Positions 20,458 to 31,215 of a stretch of 64,000 nt of DNA are shown piece after piece (within the stretch, counting starts at the first letter, position 1; every line of letters begins with the position of its first letter). The stretch is from Achatina immaculata (Eukaryota; Mollusca; Gastropoda; Stylommatophora; Achatinidae). Position numbers and translations under genes: made by a program. Below the pieces are notes generated by a model, which was given only the letters and a program-made list of their open reading frames with translations, was not told where the DNA came from and did no database searches. The stretch spans positions 12,018,931 through 12,082,930 of the forward strand of contig CM019708.1 in the NCBI GenBank assembly GCA_009760885.1, read 5' to 3'.

Positions 20458-22040
20458 CACCATATTTGGTATATATAGCAGAGACATGGAATACGGCTAA
20501 CACTAGATTTAACCTGAATGTTAAAAATGACTGCAGGTGACTACCGAACATCGTCATCATGTGTCATTTGACTGACCTAATTTCAGTGGGGCTTTTTTCT
20601 CTATACAGACCCTGACACTTTACTAGCTATTGTTTTTGTTTTGCTTATTCCAAGATCTCCCTTGCTTTACCTGGCTTTAAATATTCACTGTATTTCTGGT
20701 ATTCCCTGCTGGGTATTCCTCAAATTCTTTCAGTGTTGTAAACTTGTTTCGGCGCCACAGTTCTATTAGGCAAGTCAAACTCTTGACATCTCTCACATCT
20801 GATTGTTCGCCTAGAGGCAGGGACCCAGATAGAAACTTTGCAAGCCCCTCCCCTCTTCCCCTCCCCCCTTTTATCTCCTTTTCATCAACTATGATTTCCC
20901 ACAGCCACACAGAGACATCCTTAAAATAGGCAAAGCAAAACACTAATGGCTCTGGAGCTATGCATTGGGCGGCCCCACCTCTCAAATGGCCCGCCTGGAT
21001 GTAAGGATTCTCCTCAGTTTAAAGCCCATTCATCTTCTATATTCTTTTGTGGGCTCCAGTTTCATATTTTCTAATTTTTCTCAGAACCCGTAATTCTTTT
21101 CTGGGTTATAAAGACTGGATATACGGTAGCCAATTTATGCCATATTTAATATTCACGGCGGGTGATCAATATTTGTTGCAACAGCCTCTTTGGAGTTCTT
21201 TTTTTTTTCAATTACACAATAAACGATATTTTCTGAATACGAATAGCAGTATAATCAGAGCACTCCAGCGACGACAATGAAAGAACAGTTTGCTTTTTTT
21301 TTTTTTTTTAACCTACATATCTTTGCCCACTGGCTTGCCATACTCAATTCACGCCTTTTCCGATTCGTCAACACATTAACCACACGTGATCACAAACAAT
21401 ATTTTTTTTCCCCCTTCTTCTCGTTAAATGAATAAATAAAAATTTCCAGTGTTCTGAGCCCCATGCGGTGAGGTTACCCCGAACTCTAAACTGGTGCCCG
21501 GGGGGGGGGGGGGGGGAAGGTGTTAGATACTGAAAATTGATGTTACTCAAGTTGTGGTTCTACAAGTAGTACTTGAAACCCCGTAGAGTTTAATGGTCTC
21601 TGTTTGAGATTCCCCCACCCCCAGCCTCTTTCCTTATCTGACAGTGAAGTCATAAATACTGATTATAAAACGCGGAGTGGAATTAAACATCAGTTTCATC
21701 ACAGAAAGCGTAAATACTGAAACCCACACAGCGGCGGTTTTCAAGTTTTTTATTATAAAATTGTATTTCGAGGTTAAAAACTGATTCTTGTTTTATATTA
21801 AGCTCTAATCTTCTGCTTTTTTTTTTATCTTTAAGACAGGCCCGCGATTTCTTGTCCAATGATTTCTGCGCAGTTACGCAGTCGCCCTCCACATGATTCA
21901 GTTTTTCGTCGCTTTCCCCAGATTTCGTGGCCAGTAGAGAAATACGCCACTGATGACTTTCAACTGTCTTTGTATGTCAGTTTTGAAGGAACTGATCTAT
22001 TTCCCTCTGTAAGTTCGCTTTCAGGATTCATTCCTTTTGT
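20458..22040. other. non-coding, possible decayed coding patch
   Basis: A 102-codon minus frame (20677-20985, no ATG at its 5' end) contains WLWEIIVDEKEIKGG and CLIELWRRNKFTTLKEFEEY, which read like protein but match no family I know. Poly(T) at 21292 and G18 at about 21499 follow. Nothing else is supported. Confidence 0.3.
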
Positions 22041-22044
22041 CATG

Positions 22045-22316
22045 CCTCAGTTGTCTCCATCTTCTCCAGCTGTCTCCATCTTATCCAGTTGTCTCCATCT
22101 TCTCCAGTTGTCTCTATCTTCTCCAGCTGTCTCCATCTTCTCCAGTTGTCTCCATCTTCTCCATCTGTCTCCATCTTCTCCATCTGTCTCTATCTTCTCC
22201 AGCTGTCTCCATCTTCTCCAGTTGTCTCTATCTTCTCCACCTGTCTCCATCTTCTCCAGCTGTCTCCATCTTCTCCAGTTGTCTCCATCTTCTCCAGTTG
22301 TCTCCATCTTCTGCTG
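22045..22316. repeat. 19-bp minisatellite open in several frames
   Basis: About 14 copies of gtctccatcttctccagtt. Since 19 is not a multiple of three, each frame repeats every 57 bp. The unit lacks stops in several frames on both strands, so long open frames appear with a 19-residue period (for example GEDGDNWRRW). No gene is called. Confidence 0.93.
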
Positions 22317-23264
22317 GAACTTGAGGCCTCTTATAAAGAATGTGTACGTCTTTTAATCCAATGAGGCACAGAGTGGGAAATCTAGTTTCCTGGATGGCCG
22401 CATTGTATCCTTTTGAGTTCAGCGTCGATTGAGTGACGTTTACGTGAACATGTTTTTTTTTTCTTCTTGTAATACACCGAAAGACGTTTGTACTGCGTCC
22501 TATGACGTGTATCGTCTTTCGAGCAGACATCCGATTTTTTTTTTAGAATTAATTTAACGTAAACGGGTTACAGATGAGCTGAGTGAAGCGCCTCAGAGCT
22601 GGTATACAGCCTACTCCCTCAGCACGGAGACAGTTGATGTAATAAACTCGTCTAGGAACGTGTGAACGTGCTGGGTGGGTGGTCATCGATTTCTCAGAAG
22701 CTTCGTACCTTGCGTCGACCCGCGGTGTAAATCATACAGCATAAGTCAGCGACTCTAAGTCGATGCTGTCGCCGCATAGAGGCTCGAAAGGAACGGGGGT
22801 TTACCTACAAAAAAAAAATCCCCTTTTAGAAATGATGCTGTGTCTTGGAAATCCTTTCTTTTCGCCTGGTTAAAAAGATTGGCACATTGGCGGCACGGAC
22901 AATGTGTATCAATGTATTTCAGGGCGTCCTTCTTGAAATCATACAGTCAACCCAGGAAGAATGGTTTCTAGATAGGATCCACTACCGTGGATGAGTGGTT
23001 AATCCGTAGCTTGGCTCAAGGAACACATTTACCATACGAACCAGATACTCTGCTATATATAATTTAGGCTAGCTTGTCATTCCCGTAATGAAAATGTTAA
23101 ATAAAAGAGAATTCGCTGAATAATGAACATTGTTCACAGGAAGTGTTTGAGAGATGAAATGACAGTCAGGGGTGGCGATATAGGTCTTCTCGAAATCAGT
23201 TTTATGTCATTTACATTCTGTAGGTGTGATTTCTGAGTTATTTGAGCTAAACCGCTATGGTGCA
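22317..23264. other. non-coding unique stretch
   Basis: No gene. A tggatgagtggttaatcc at 22992 looks like a polymerase III A box, but no B box follows. Confidence 0.4.
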
Positions 23265-23560
23265 TTTCTGTAAGACAGTTACTCCTGCTGCTGTAATGAA
23301 ACAAGTTTCTGTCAGACAGTGATGTTCGCTGGTCGAATGAGACACGTTACTGTAAGGTAGTGATGTTTGCTGGTCTGATGAAGTATGTTTCTGTTTGCTG
23401 GTCTGGTGAGGTATGTTTCTGTAAGGTAGTGATGTTTGCTGGTCTGATGAAGTATGTTTCTGTAAGGTAGTGATGTTTGCTGGTCTGGTGAGGTATGTTT
23501 CTGTAGGGTAGTGATGTTTGCTGGTCTAGTGAGGTATGTTTCTGTAAGGTAGTGGAGTTT
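23265..23560. repeat. 41-bp tandem repeat
   Basis: Roughly six copies of gtttctgtaaggtagtgatg followed by tttgctggtctgatgaagta. One copy lost about 20 bp near 23390. The left copies are more diverged. Confidence 0.9.
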
Positions 23561-23739
23561 GTCGTCTCCAGCAATCGGGTAATGCTTTTCATGGTACTAG
23601 ATACTGTCAGCCTAATAAATGGGTTAATACTTCTTAAGGTAGTGGAGCTTATAATGAAGCTTGTTATTAAGATCTTCAAAATCAGCATTAGCTATTAATG
23701 TTACTCAGTTCACACTATACCAACAGTAAATAGCAAAAA

Positions 23740-24195
23740 GCCACCCACCCACCCACCCAACCAACCAACCAACCAACCAACCAACCAACCAACCAACACA
23801 CTTATGATCAATCAGTAAACCAATCAGTCAATCAACAAACCAGCTAGTCAACCAACAAACCAGCTAGCCAGCCAACCAATCAACCAACCAACCAACCAAC
23901 CAACCAACCAACCAACCAACCAACCAACACACTTATGATCAATCAGTAAACCAATCAGTCAATCAACAAACCAGCTAGTCAACCAACAAACCAGCTAGCC
24001 AACCAATCAACCAACCAACCAACCAATCACCCAACCAACCAACCAACCGACACACTAATTATCAATCAGTAAAACAATCAGCCAGTCAACCAACCAACCA
24101 ACCAGTCATCCAGTCAGTCAACCAACCAACCAGTCAGCCAACCGACCAACCAACCAGCCAGCCACCCAGCCAACCAACCAACCAGTCAGCCAACG
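23740..24195. repeat. (CCAA)n with about 130-bp higher-order unit
   Basis: Tetranucleotide ccaa blocks alternate with cacacttatgatcaatcagt, then aaaccaatcagtcaatc. The composite starts at 23797 and 23929 with near identity, and again in diverged form at 24050. Confidence 0.93.
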
Positions 24196-24309
24196 AAACT
24201 ACCAGTAAAACAACGTGAAGAAATGCCGCCATGACTTCTAATTTGTCACTGCTTACTGAATCCATGTGGTTTGTGAAAGATTTGTGAAAGAGTCTAATCT
24301 GGTAGCTTT

Positions 24310-24620
24310 CACAGACAGTTTGAAATAAGCTATTTATATAGGAACTGAAACAAGCTATTTACAGATTATGTGAAATGGACCATTTTGAAAAATAAAACAA
24401 TTAACAGATGATTTGAAATGGGCCATTTATAAACATTTTGAAACAAATAACAACTAACAGATGATTTGAAAAGAGCCATTAACAGATGATTTTGAATGGG
24501 TCGTTTATGGATGATTTGCAAAGAGCCATTTTCTGAATATTTGCAATGCTCTGCACAATAATGAGCAATTTCCAGAAGATCTGGAGGAAAAGTCCATTTG
24601 AAATGGACCACCTAGAGACG
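24310..24620. repeat. degenerate repeat (gatgatttgaaatgggcc)
   Basis: About eight irregular copies of a 35-45 bp unit with aacagatgatttgaaaag and gggccatttat elements, ending about 200 bp past the stop codon of the CDS at 24829-25872, on its 3' side. Confidence 0.7.
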
Positions 24621-24686
24621 ATTTGAAAATATCCAAAATCTTGTGTTGTATTTTACTGATGCATTGAGCTCATCTTTTAAATGGGG

Positions 24687-24795
24687 TATTTAGACAACCA
24701 CAGTTTGATATGGCCATTTGGATCTAAAATATTGATATCACATATAGCGTTTTGACATATACATATTCTCAATGAAAGATCAGCAGTCTAGCTTG
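24687..24795. repeat. left copy of a 106-bp direct repeat
   Basis: About 90 percent identical by eye to 26227-26332 (gatatggccatttggatcta, catatagcgttttgacatat, attctcaatgaaaga). It lies in the presumed 3' UTR of the minus-strand gene, 34 bp after its stop codon. Confidence 0.9.
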
Positions 24796-24828
24796 GACAC
24801 CTTCATGAGGGGGAGTGACAGAGATCTG

Positions 24829-25872
24829 TCAGTCTTGAGAGTCCATATCTTGCAGCCACTGGCGTATTCGGCCGTCTCGCGTAGAATCATGAGTGTCACA
24901 TTTATATGACAGCATTGGGCTGGGCCTGCTGACTCCGCCTTTGCTTCTATCTCGGTAGATTTCTCCTTTCTGAGCACGAATTTTCTTTTCCTGAAGTCGA
25001 AGATCACATGGAGAACTTGACCTTCCTTCGTGGAGAAGTTCTCCGGAAGATGCATCAGTCGCGCAGGCCCCAGATTTATCCGCTGCGCCAGGAACGCCGT
25101 GTATAATGTTCGAGTCCTGTTCTGTGTCCGTATCAGTGTTGTCCATAGTTTTGAGGTCAGTCATCGACTGCGAAGGTCGAGCACAAAGGTCAGCTGAGGA
25201 GCTGTCCTCGGGGTAGGACATGAACCGTCTCAGCTGCGACGGCTTCATTGACATTCTTTCTGATTCTGTCAAGGACAAATCATTATCTGAGTCAGAATCG
25301 TTTGACAGAAGACCTATGCTTCGGGCAGTACACTCGCTGTTTAGTGACAGGGCACTGCCCACGCGACTGCCCGAGGTCAATACTTTGAGACAATTGGACG
25401 ATGAATCTAAATTATCCACCCACTCAAAGTTGGAACGTGCGTGCTCCTTTGAGCTAATGTCAAGGTCAACCGATCTCCTGAATGTTCTGGGAGAGCAAAA
25501 GACTTCCAGGTAAGTCTCGCTAGTGCTCATCTCACCTGGCACCAGAGGTACGGCCAGGTTAGGCATGCTGGCTGCCGGGAGCCCAATATCAGATGAAGAC
25601 CTGACAGACATATGAGGGCCAGCACTCTGACCAGAATGCACTGCATTCCCACCAGGCTCTTTCTTACTAGCTTCACGAGGATTTGAATTCATCCCAGTAG
25701 AAGGAAAAGCTGCAGAATGCGCTGATGATGTCAGAGACGATGATAAAGACTGGGCTTCTTTCCTTTCATCCAAAATAATCTTCGGAATATCCGATACGTC
25801 ACCAGGCTTTGGGGCCGATGATGGCCGCCTTTTTGTTATGTCAAGCAATCTGGGGTCACTGGCCTTCGCCAT
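24829..25872 (-). CDS. conserved-looking protein of unknown function, 347 aa
   Basis: An unbroken 347-codon frame with a true ATG (25870-25872). A stop in the same frame lies three codons upstream, so the start is well placed, and G follows the ATG. The product is hydrophilic and Ser/Asp-rich with no signal peptide or membrane segment. Visible features are a basic N-terminus (TKRRPSSAPKP, residues 13-23), an acidic patch (SNDSDSDNDLSLTESE, 190-205), Ser/Thr clusters at 43-50 and 91-94, and a C-terminal RIRQWLQDMD (335-344) that looks like a short binding helix. It is probably mostly disordered. A polypyrimidine-AG (tctcatctccag) 35 bp before the ATG could be a splice acceptor after a 5' UTR exon. 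I do not recognise the family. Codon-like GC content is higher than in the flanks, and no repeat enters the frame. Confidence 0.8.
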   Translation of the reverse strand: MAKASDPRLLDITKRRPSSAPKPGDVSDIPKIILDERKEAQSLSSSLTSSAHSAAFPSTGMNSNPREASKKEPGGNAVHSGQSAGPHMSVRSSSDIGLPAASMPNLAVPLVPGEMSTSETYLEVFCSPRTFRRSVDLDISSKEHARSNFEWVDNLDSSSNCLKVLTSGSRVGSALSLNSECTARSIGLLSNDSDSDNDLSLTESERMSMKPSQLRRFMSYPEDSSSADLCARPSQSMTDLKTMDNTDTDTEQDSNIIHGVPGAADKSGACATDASSGELLHEGRSSSPCDLRLQEKKIRAQKGEIYRDRSKGGVSRPSPMLSYKCDTHDSTRDGRIRQWLQDMDSQD

Positions 25873-26226
25873 AACGTTTCAACGGTTCATGCATCGAATC
25901 CTGTAGCTGGAGATGAGACACTATTTGACAGCCACAAAAGAAAAACCTATGAGCGTGAAACGTCCAATCTGAAAGCGACTGTTAAAGGTGGTTGCATGCT
26001 TCAGGTTGTTCTGTCCTTGAAGTGCCTGTAAATGAAGGCAAGTATAGTGTACATTAAAATTAAGTGAATGGTATATTAATGCAAATGACAAGTATATTAT
26101 GAGCATATTTTCCTTTATTTCAAACATTTAGTACACAAAACCATGCTAAATATGCACGTAGTTTTCTTTTGAAAATGGAGGTAAAGACGGTTGTCCGATG
26201 AGGCAATCAGCGACCCATAGCTGATA
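25873..26226. other. 5' flank or intron of the gene
   Basis: Holds the possible acceptor at 25907-25918 (minus strand). At 26050-26130 it holds a piece resembling the arms of the inverted duplication (tgacaagtatattatgagca, then ccttatttcaaac-like), probably the end of a DNA transposon. Confidence 0.4.
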
Positions 26227-26332
26227 TATCTAGACAACCACATTTTGATATGGCCATCTGGATCTAAAATACTGATGTCGCATATAGCGTTTTGACATAT
26301 ACATATTCTCAATGAAAGACCAGAAGTCTAGC
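26227..26332. repeat. right copy of the 106-bp direct repeat
   Basis: Matches 24687-24795 in the same orientation. The similarity stops at about the point where the left copy approaches the stop codon of the 347-aa CDS. Confidence 0.9.
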
Positions 26333-26374
26333 CGTGTAGACATATTTCGTCGTTCACTATATGACCACCCTGCA

Positions 26375-27402
26375 TATTAATGTAAGTGAAAAGTACGTTA
26401 ATGTAAGTGAAAAGTACGTTAATGTAAGTGAAAAATACGTTAATGTAAGTGAAAAGTATATTAATGTAAATGAAAAGTATATTAATGTAGGTGAAAGGTA
26501 TATTAATGTAAGTGAAAAGTAAGTTTATGTAAGTGAAAGGTATATTAATGTAAGTGACAAGTAAGTTAATGTAAGCGAAAGGTATATTAATGTAAGTGAA
26601 AAGTAAGTTAATGTAAGTGAAAGGTATATTAATGTAAACGAAAAGTACGTTAACGTAAATGAAAAGTATATTAATGTAAGTGAAAAGTAAGTTAATGTGA
26701 AAGGTATATTAATGCAAGTGAAAAGTATATTAATGTAAGTTAAAGCTATATTAATGTCAGTGAAAAGTAAGTTAATGTAAGTGAAAGGTATATTAATGTA
26801 AGTGAAAAGTAAGTTAATGTAGGTGAAAGGTATATTAATGTAAGTGAAAAGTAAGTTAATGTAAGTGAAAGGTATATTAACGTAAGTGACAAGTAAGTTA
26901 ATGTAAGTGAAAGGTATATTAATGTAAGTGAAAAGTACGTTAATGTATGTGAAAGGTATATTAATGTAAATGAAAAGTAAGTTAATGTGAAACGTATATT
27001 AATGTAAGTGAAAAGTACGTTAATGTAAGTGAAAGCTATATTAATGTAAGTGAAAAGTAAGTTAATGTAAGTGAAAAGTATATTAATGTAAGTGAAAAGT
27101 AACTTAATGTTAATGAAAGGTATATTAATGTAAGTAAAAAGTAAGTTAATGTAAGCGAAAGGTATATTAATGTAAGTGAAAAGTAAGTTAATGTGAAAGG
27201 TTTATTAATGTAAGTGAAAAGTAAGTTAATGTAAGTGAAAGGTATATTAATGTAAGTGAAAAGTACGTTAATGTAAGTGAAAGCTTTATTAAGTAAGTGA
27301 AAAGTACGTTAATGTAAATGAAAGGTATATTAATGTAAGTGAAACGTAAGTTAATGTAAGTGAAAGGTATATTAATGTAAGTGAAAAGCATATTAATGTG
27401 TG
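26375..27402. repeat. 21-bp satellite, about 49 copies
   Basis: The unit is gttaatgtaagtgaaaagta plus c or an equivalent base. Two main monomers, one ending aaaggtatatt and one ending aaaagtaagtt, alternate over most of the array, giving a 42-bp dimer. Single diverged monomers also occur at 26065, 30360 and 32340. Confidence 0.96.
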
Positions 27403-27514
27403 GATATACAATGATATTCAAATCACGCCACACTTTAAAGTTAGCATTCAGTAAACAAATCCTACTACAACTAGATCAGACACTATTAACTTATCGGTCT
27501 TATCGTAAGGGTAG

Positions 27515-28308
27515 TATTCCCTCCTTCCTTCTTTCTTCCCATCCTGCCTTCCTTATCTTCCTTCCTTCATTCATTCCCTTCCCTCCCTGCTTTCCTTATC
27601 TTCCTTCATTCAATCCCTTTTCTCTCTTCTTCCCTTCCCTCCCTGCCTTCCTTATCTTCCTTCATTCATTCCCTTCCCTCTCTTTCTCTCTCCCCTCCCT
27701 GCCTTTCTTATCTTCCTTCATTCATTCCCTTCCCTCCATGCTTTCCTTGTCGTCCTTCATTCATTATCTTCCCTCTTTTCCTCCCTTCCCTCCCTGCCTT
27801 CCTTATCTTCCTTCATTCATTCTCTTCCCTCTCTTCCTCCCTTCCTTCCCTGCCTTCCTTTTCTTCCTTCCTTCATTCTATTCCCTCTCTTCCTCCCTTC
27901 CTTCCATGCCTTCTTTCATTCCCTTCCCTCTCTTCCTCCCTTCCTTCCCTGCCTTCCTTATCTTCCTTCATTAATTCCCTTCCCTCCCTCCCTGCCTTCC
28001 TTCATTCATTCACTTCCCTCTCTTCCTCCCTTCCCCCTGTCTTCCTTCATTCATTCCCTTCCCTCTCTTCCTCCCTTTCTTCGATGCCTTCATTATCTTC
28101 CTTCCTTCATTCCCATCCATCTCTGCCTTCCTTCATTCATTCCCTTCCCTCCCTGCCTTCCTTATCTTCCTTCCTTCATTCCCTTCCCTCCCTACCTTCC
28201 TTATCTTCCTTCCTTCATTCCCTTCCCTCCCTCCCTTCCTTATCTTCCTTCATTCATCCCCTTCCTCCTCTTCCTCCCTTCCCTCCCTGTCTTCCTTTCT
28301 TCCTCTAG
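27515..28308. repeat. C/T-rich array, unit about 50-55 bp
   Basis: About 800 bp of cttcctt, cattcattccc and ccctccctgcc blocks, roughly 15 irregular copies. Leu/Pro/Ser-rich frames are compositional. Confidence 0.93.
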
Positions 28309-29180
28309 CATTTTTGCCCATCGTCATTTCGTTCCACATTACCTTGAACTTCAGTCCACGACAAGAAACACTTTCAAGAAAAAAAAAACCGCGCATGTTT
28401 CATCTATTTCATTCTATTTATGAAACGGCAAATGTCAAAAGCCAAGATCAAGAATGACTGGGCGAAAATGTTGTCCCATGACCTGTCAGTAGCCTGCTAC
28501 CGCCTTCTAGAACGTTCTGTACGACCTTTACGTCAGCGCGATGCCACTGAGGTCAGGGTCAAGGCTATTCAGGTGCATTACACGTTTTATGTCAACCGTG
28601 ACATATTATACGGGGCGCTGGGAGACGCAATGTTCGATACGTAAACGTATTAATGATTGCTTCTCTTTAAAGCTGTACACAGAGAGCAAACAGGAAATTG
28701 CCGGACTTTCCAGCTATCGTGACAGCCGTGTCATTCTTTTCGGCTACAGGAAATTACGCTGAGCGGTAGATGTAACCTGTGCAAAAATGACGGGAGAGGA
28801 AAACAAAATCTGAATTTTATTGAAATACCGCTACTTCTCCGGTCCTGGTGATCGATGCTGGCCGCTTTTTTTTTACGTTAAGTAATCCGCTGCGCTCTTC
28901 AGAATAAAAGAAAAATAAAATAAAATGAAATATGAATAACACTCGAATTAAATTTATAATATTTCATATTAAAAAAAAAAGTTCCATCTTTCTCTAAACT
29001 CTTAAACCGATCAAAATCCCATAAGTCTCCATTGTATGTCTCCGATAGTTTCTACAGTACAATATGTTCATGAACATTATAGAAATATATGTCTATGAAC
29101 CAGGAGTTTCTTCATCTTCGTCGTTCACTCAGATATCGACGGCAGATTCTTTCTTAAAAAAGGTAATTTGCCTCTGGTTC
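28309..29180. other. non-coding, one unassigned 74-codon frame
   Basis: An ATG-initiated frame at 28420-28644 reads MKRQMSKAKIKNDWAKML and ends ILYGALGDAMFDT. It has protein-like composition but no family or splice context. A-rich runs occupy 28378-28389 and 28970-28980. Confidence 0.3.
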
Positions 29181-29254
29181 TTTACACGGCCTTACAGCTT
29201 TTCCTGTTAGGAGGTTGAAGACTGGTCAGGTCCTCTTCCCGAGCGGGCCGTGCG

Positions 29255-29430
29255 GCTGGCAACTCTGCAGGATATGATGTGGAGTCTTTCCCACAGGTCC
29301 ACAAATCTGCCGAGCAACCATGCAGGATATGATGTGGAGTCTTTGCCACAGGTCCACAAATCTGCCGAGCAACCATGCAGGATATGATGTGGAGTCTTTG
29401 CCACCGGTCCACAGATCTGCCCAGCCAATA
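29255..29430. repeat. 55-bp tandem repeat, three copies
   Basis: Copies of ccacaggtccacaaatctgc, then cgagcaaccatgcaggat and atgatgtggagtctttg, start at 29291, 29346 and 29401. They are nearly identical. Confidence 0.95.
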
Positions 29431-29654
29431 TTTCAGCCTAAAGTATAGTTTCTCACCAGGCACTACACTGTTCTCGGCCGGAAGACTGTACCTTGCTCGT
29501 TTCTAGAGAGTCTGTAGCAATCTCTTGGTTAAAATGTCTTAATGAGCATCTCTGATATTATGACTGACCAGACAAAGCGGGAAAGATAATACTATTTCAG
29601 AATAATATTCTATACTGACGGCGTAAGTCACATTTTTGAAAGTTTTTTTTTTAT

Positions 29655-30130
29655 ATCTACAAAAATGACAAGCTACAATTACCTAGGGCTCATACTAAGC
29701 GAAGATCGGAGATGTGAGAAGGTTATACAGAGAAGAGCAGGTATGGTAAGACAACCCTTCAATATCATGACGAGAACGCTGTTATCCAGGATCTATCCAT
29801 AAAAAAAACGAGACTTATCAAATGCTTTATTTATACTGTACTACTGTACCATGCCAGCCAGGCGTGATACTGACCATATCACCCTCTAGTGTGCTGACAG
29901 GTCAAGTAAAAATATGGGCACTAACACCATATCCATATGTGCCTCTAAGGTATGACAGGGTTACCTTTATTTACTTACTGTACCACGCAGAAACCTGGAC
30001 TGCAAGGACCGATGAACACAGTAGAAATGTGCTTCTATAGGAAAGTAGGTCAAATATCATGGAAAACGAAAATAACAAAGGTGCAAGTATTAGAGCAGCT
30101 ACAAATGCAACGTGAACTTCTCAAAGAAAC
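29655..30130 (+). mobile_element. RTE-like LINE fragment with an insert
   Basis: Left part: TSYNYLGLILSEDRRCEK-like reading near 29665. Right part (29975-30125): HAETWTARTDEH, FYRKVGQISWKTKITKVQVL and QLQMQRELLKE, the post-RT block of an RTE-like LINE. Between them 29825-29970 looks like foreign DNA that loosely resembles segments at 1-130 and 62840. Frames are broken. The right end runs into the inverted duplication. Confidence 0.65.
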
Positions 30131-30135
30131 CCTGG

Positions 30136-30292
30136 CATGCGATAAGAACTGGCCACGACTGGTAGGAACAGAAACAGTTTGTCTGTCTGCGATGAGAACT
30201 GGCCACGACTGGTAGGAACAGAAACAGTTTGTCTGTCTGCGATGAGAACTGGCCACGACTGGTAGGAACAGAAACAGTTTGTCTGTCTTAAA
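30136..30292. repeat. 50-bp tandem repeat in left arm
   Basis: Three copies of gcgatgagaactggccacga, then ctggtaggaacagaaacagt and ttgtctgtct. The right arm has five copies of the same unit. Confidence 0.95.
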
Positions 30293-30536
30293 GTATTCCC
30301 TGCGTACGACAAGGAAAGATATGAATACAGACAATCCTGGACTTTTAAGTAAAAAGATATCTTAATGTAAGTGAAAAGTATATGATGAGTGTAAAGTCTT
30401 TCCTTGATTTCAAACTTTTATTTACATACAAACTAATCTAGGTACACCTATTTCTTTTTCTTTTTCAAAGTTTACTTCAGCTCAAATTTTAAAAATCTTT
30501 ATTCGTGTGCACTTTAAAATTTGTTCCCTTTATTGC

Positions 30537-30770
30537 TCAGAGAACATCTAAGCGACACTTGACTTCTTGCCATGTGTTCTCCAACATCTCTTTAGTCACA
30601 ATAGCTAGAGCATCTGGTATCCTTGCCCTCAAAGTTTCAATATCAGCAACTGCTAAACTGAACACTTTGTCTTTAGTATACCCCAATAAAAATGCCGATA
30701 CGAACTCGTTCATATTGATTTTTTGAACCTTCATTGAGCAGTATCTGGCGAATTTGTTTGGCGGTGGCAC
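30537..30770 (-). pseudogene. IS630/Tc1-type transposase C-terminal fragment (left arm)
   Basis: A 77-codon minus frame containing LLGYTKDKVFSLAVADIETL, then RARIPDALAIVTKEMLENTW and RLDVL. This is the C-terminal signature (WGYxKDxVF ... LxxRI ... W.E...RLDV) of IS630/Tc1/mariner-like DDE transposases common in invertebrates. The catalytic domain with the DDE/D residues is absent. The twin at 31950-32159 lies in the other arm, in opposite orientation. Confidence 0.75.
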
Positions 30771-30853
30771 AAAACACTCTGAGATTATCCTTGAAAGACG
30801 TCACAAAACCGTACTTAATCCGTAACATAGGTATGTCGGAGCACATTCTGTAC

Positions 30854-31207
30854 CAATGTTCCCTCTAAGGCTTTGTAGTTCGTGTGCAAAATTTTCAACC
30901 CGTGTGCAAATATGTTATCAAAATTATTTTTATTTGCAAATGTGCATCATAATATCAGACTATAAATTATAATTAATGATACTAAAATCCCCCCCCCCCA
31001 AAAAAAAAACATTTAAACAAACTCATGTAGCACTATCATATATTTTCTTCACTATACCAATGCACAGAGTAACATAAAGAAACTGAAAATTTAAAAGTAG
31101 CAATGTTATTACTTTTTTTGGGCAGCGTATAAATTTTCTTTGGCAGCATGATCTTTGTGTGTATGTGTGTGTGTGTGCGTGGCGCGCGCTGCTTAGAGGG
31201 AACACTT
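30854..31207. mobile_element. hAT-like MITE with 8-bp TSD
   Basis: A 354-bp element with termini caatgttccctctaag and, on the other strand, aagtgttccctctaag. The flanking 8-mers ttctgtac (30846-30853) and ctctgtac (31208-31215) differ at one base, and an 8-bp duplication is the hAT hallmark. It encodes nothing. A related element lies at 48803-49169. The left third is inside the inverted duplication, the rest in its spacer. Confidence 0.8.
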
Positions 31208-31215
31208 CTCTGTAC

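Larger units (their letters stand above)
30110..30965. repeat. left arm of a large inverted duplication
   Basis: The reverse complement of this arm reappears at 31785-32725. Shared landmarks in order are the 50-bp ctggccacgactggtagga repeats, agatatgaatacagacaa, aatctaggtacac, the transposase fragment and caacccgtgtgcaaatat. By eye identity is about 85-90 percent with small gaps. Confidence 0.92.

Noticed and set aside
20677..20985. 102-codon minus frame
   Set aside because: No ATG at the start and no recognisable family; cannot be separated from chance.
22980..23060. SINE head like tggatgagtggttaatcc
   Set aside because: No B box, body or tail could be identified.
27381..28308. Pro/Ser/Leu-rich ORFs
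   Set aside because: They lie entirely in the CT-rich array.
28420..28644. 74-codon ATG ORF
   Set aside because: Protein-like but without family, splice sites or regulatory context; kept only as a note.
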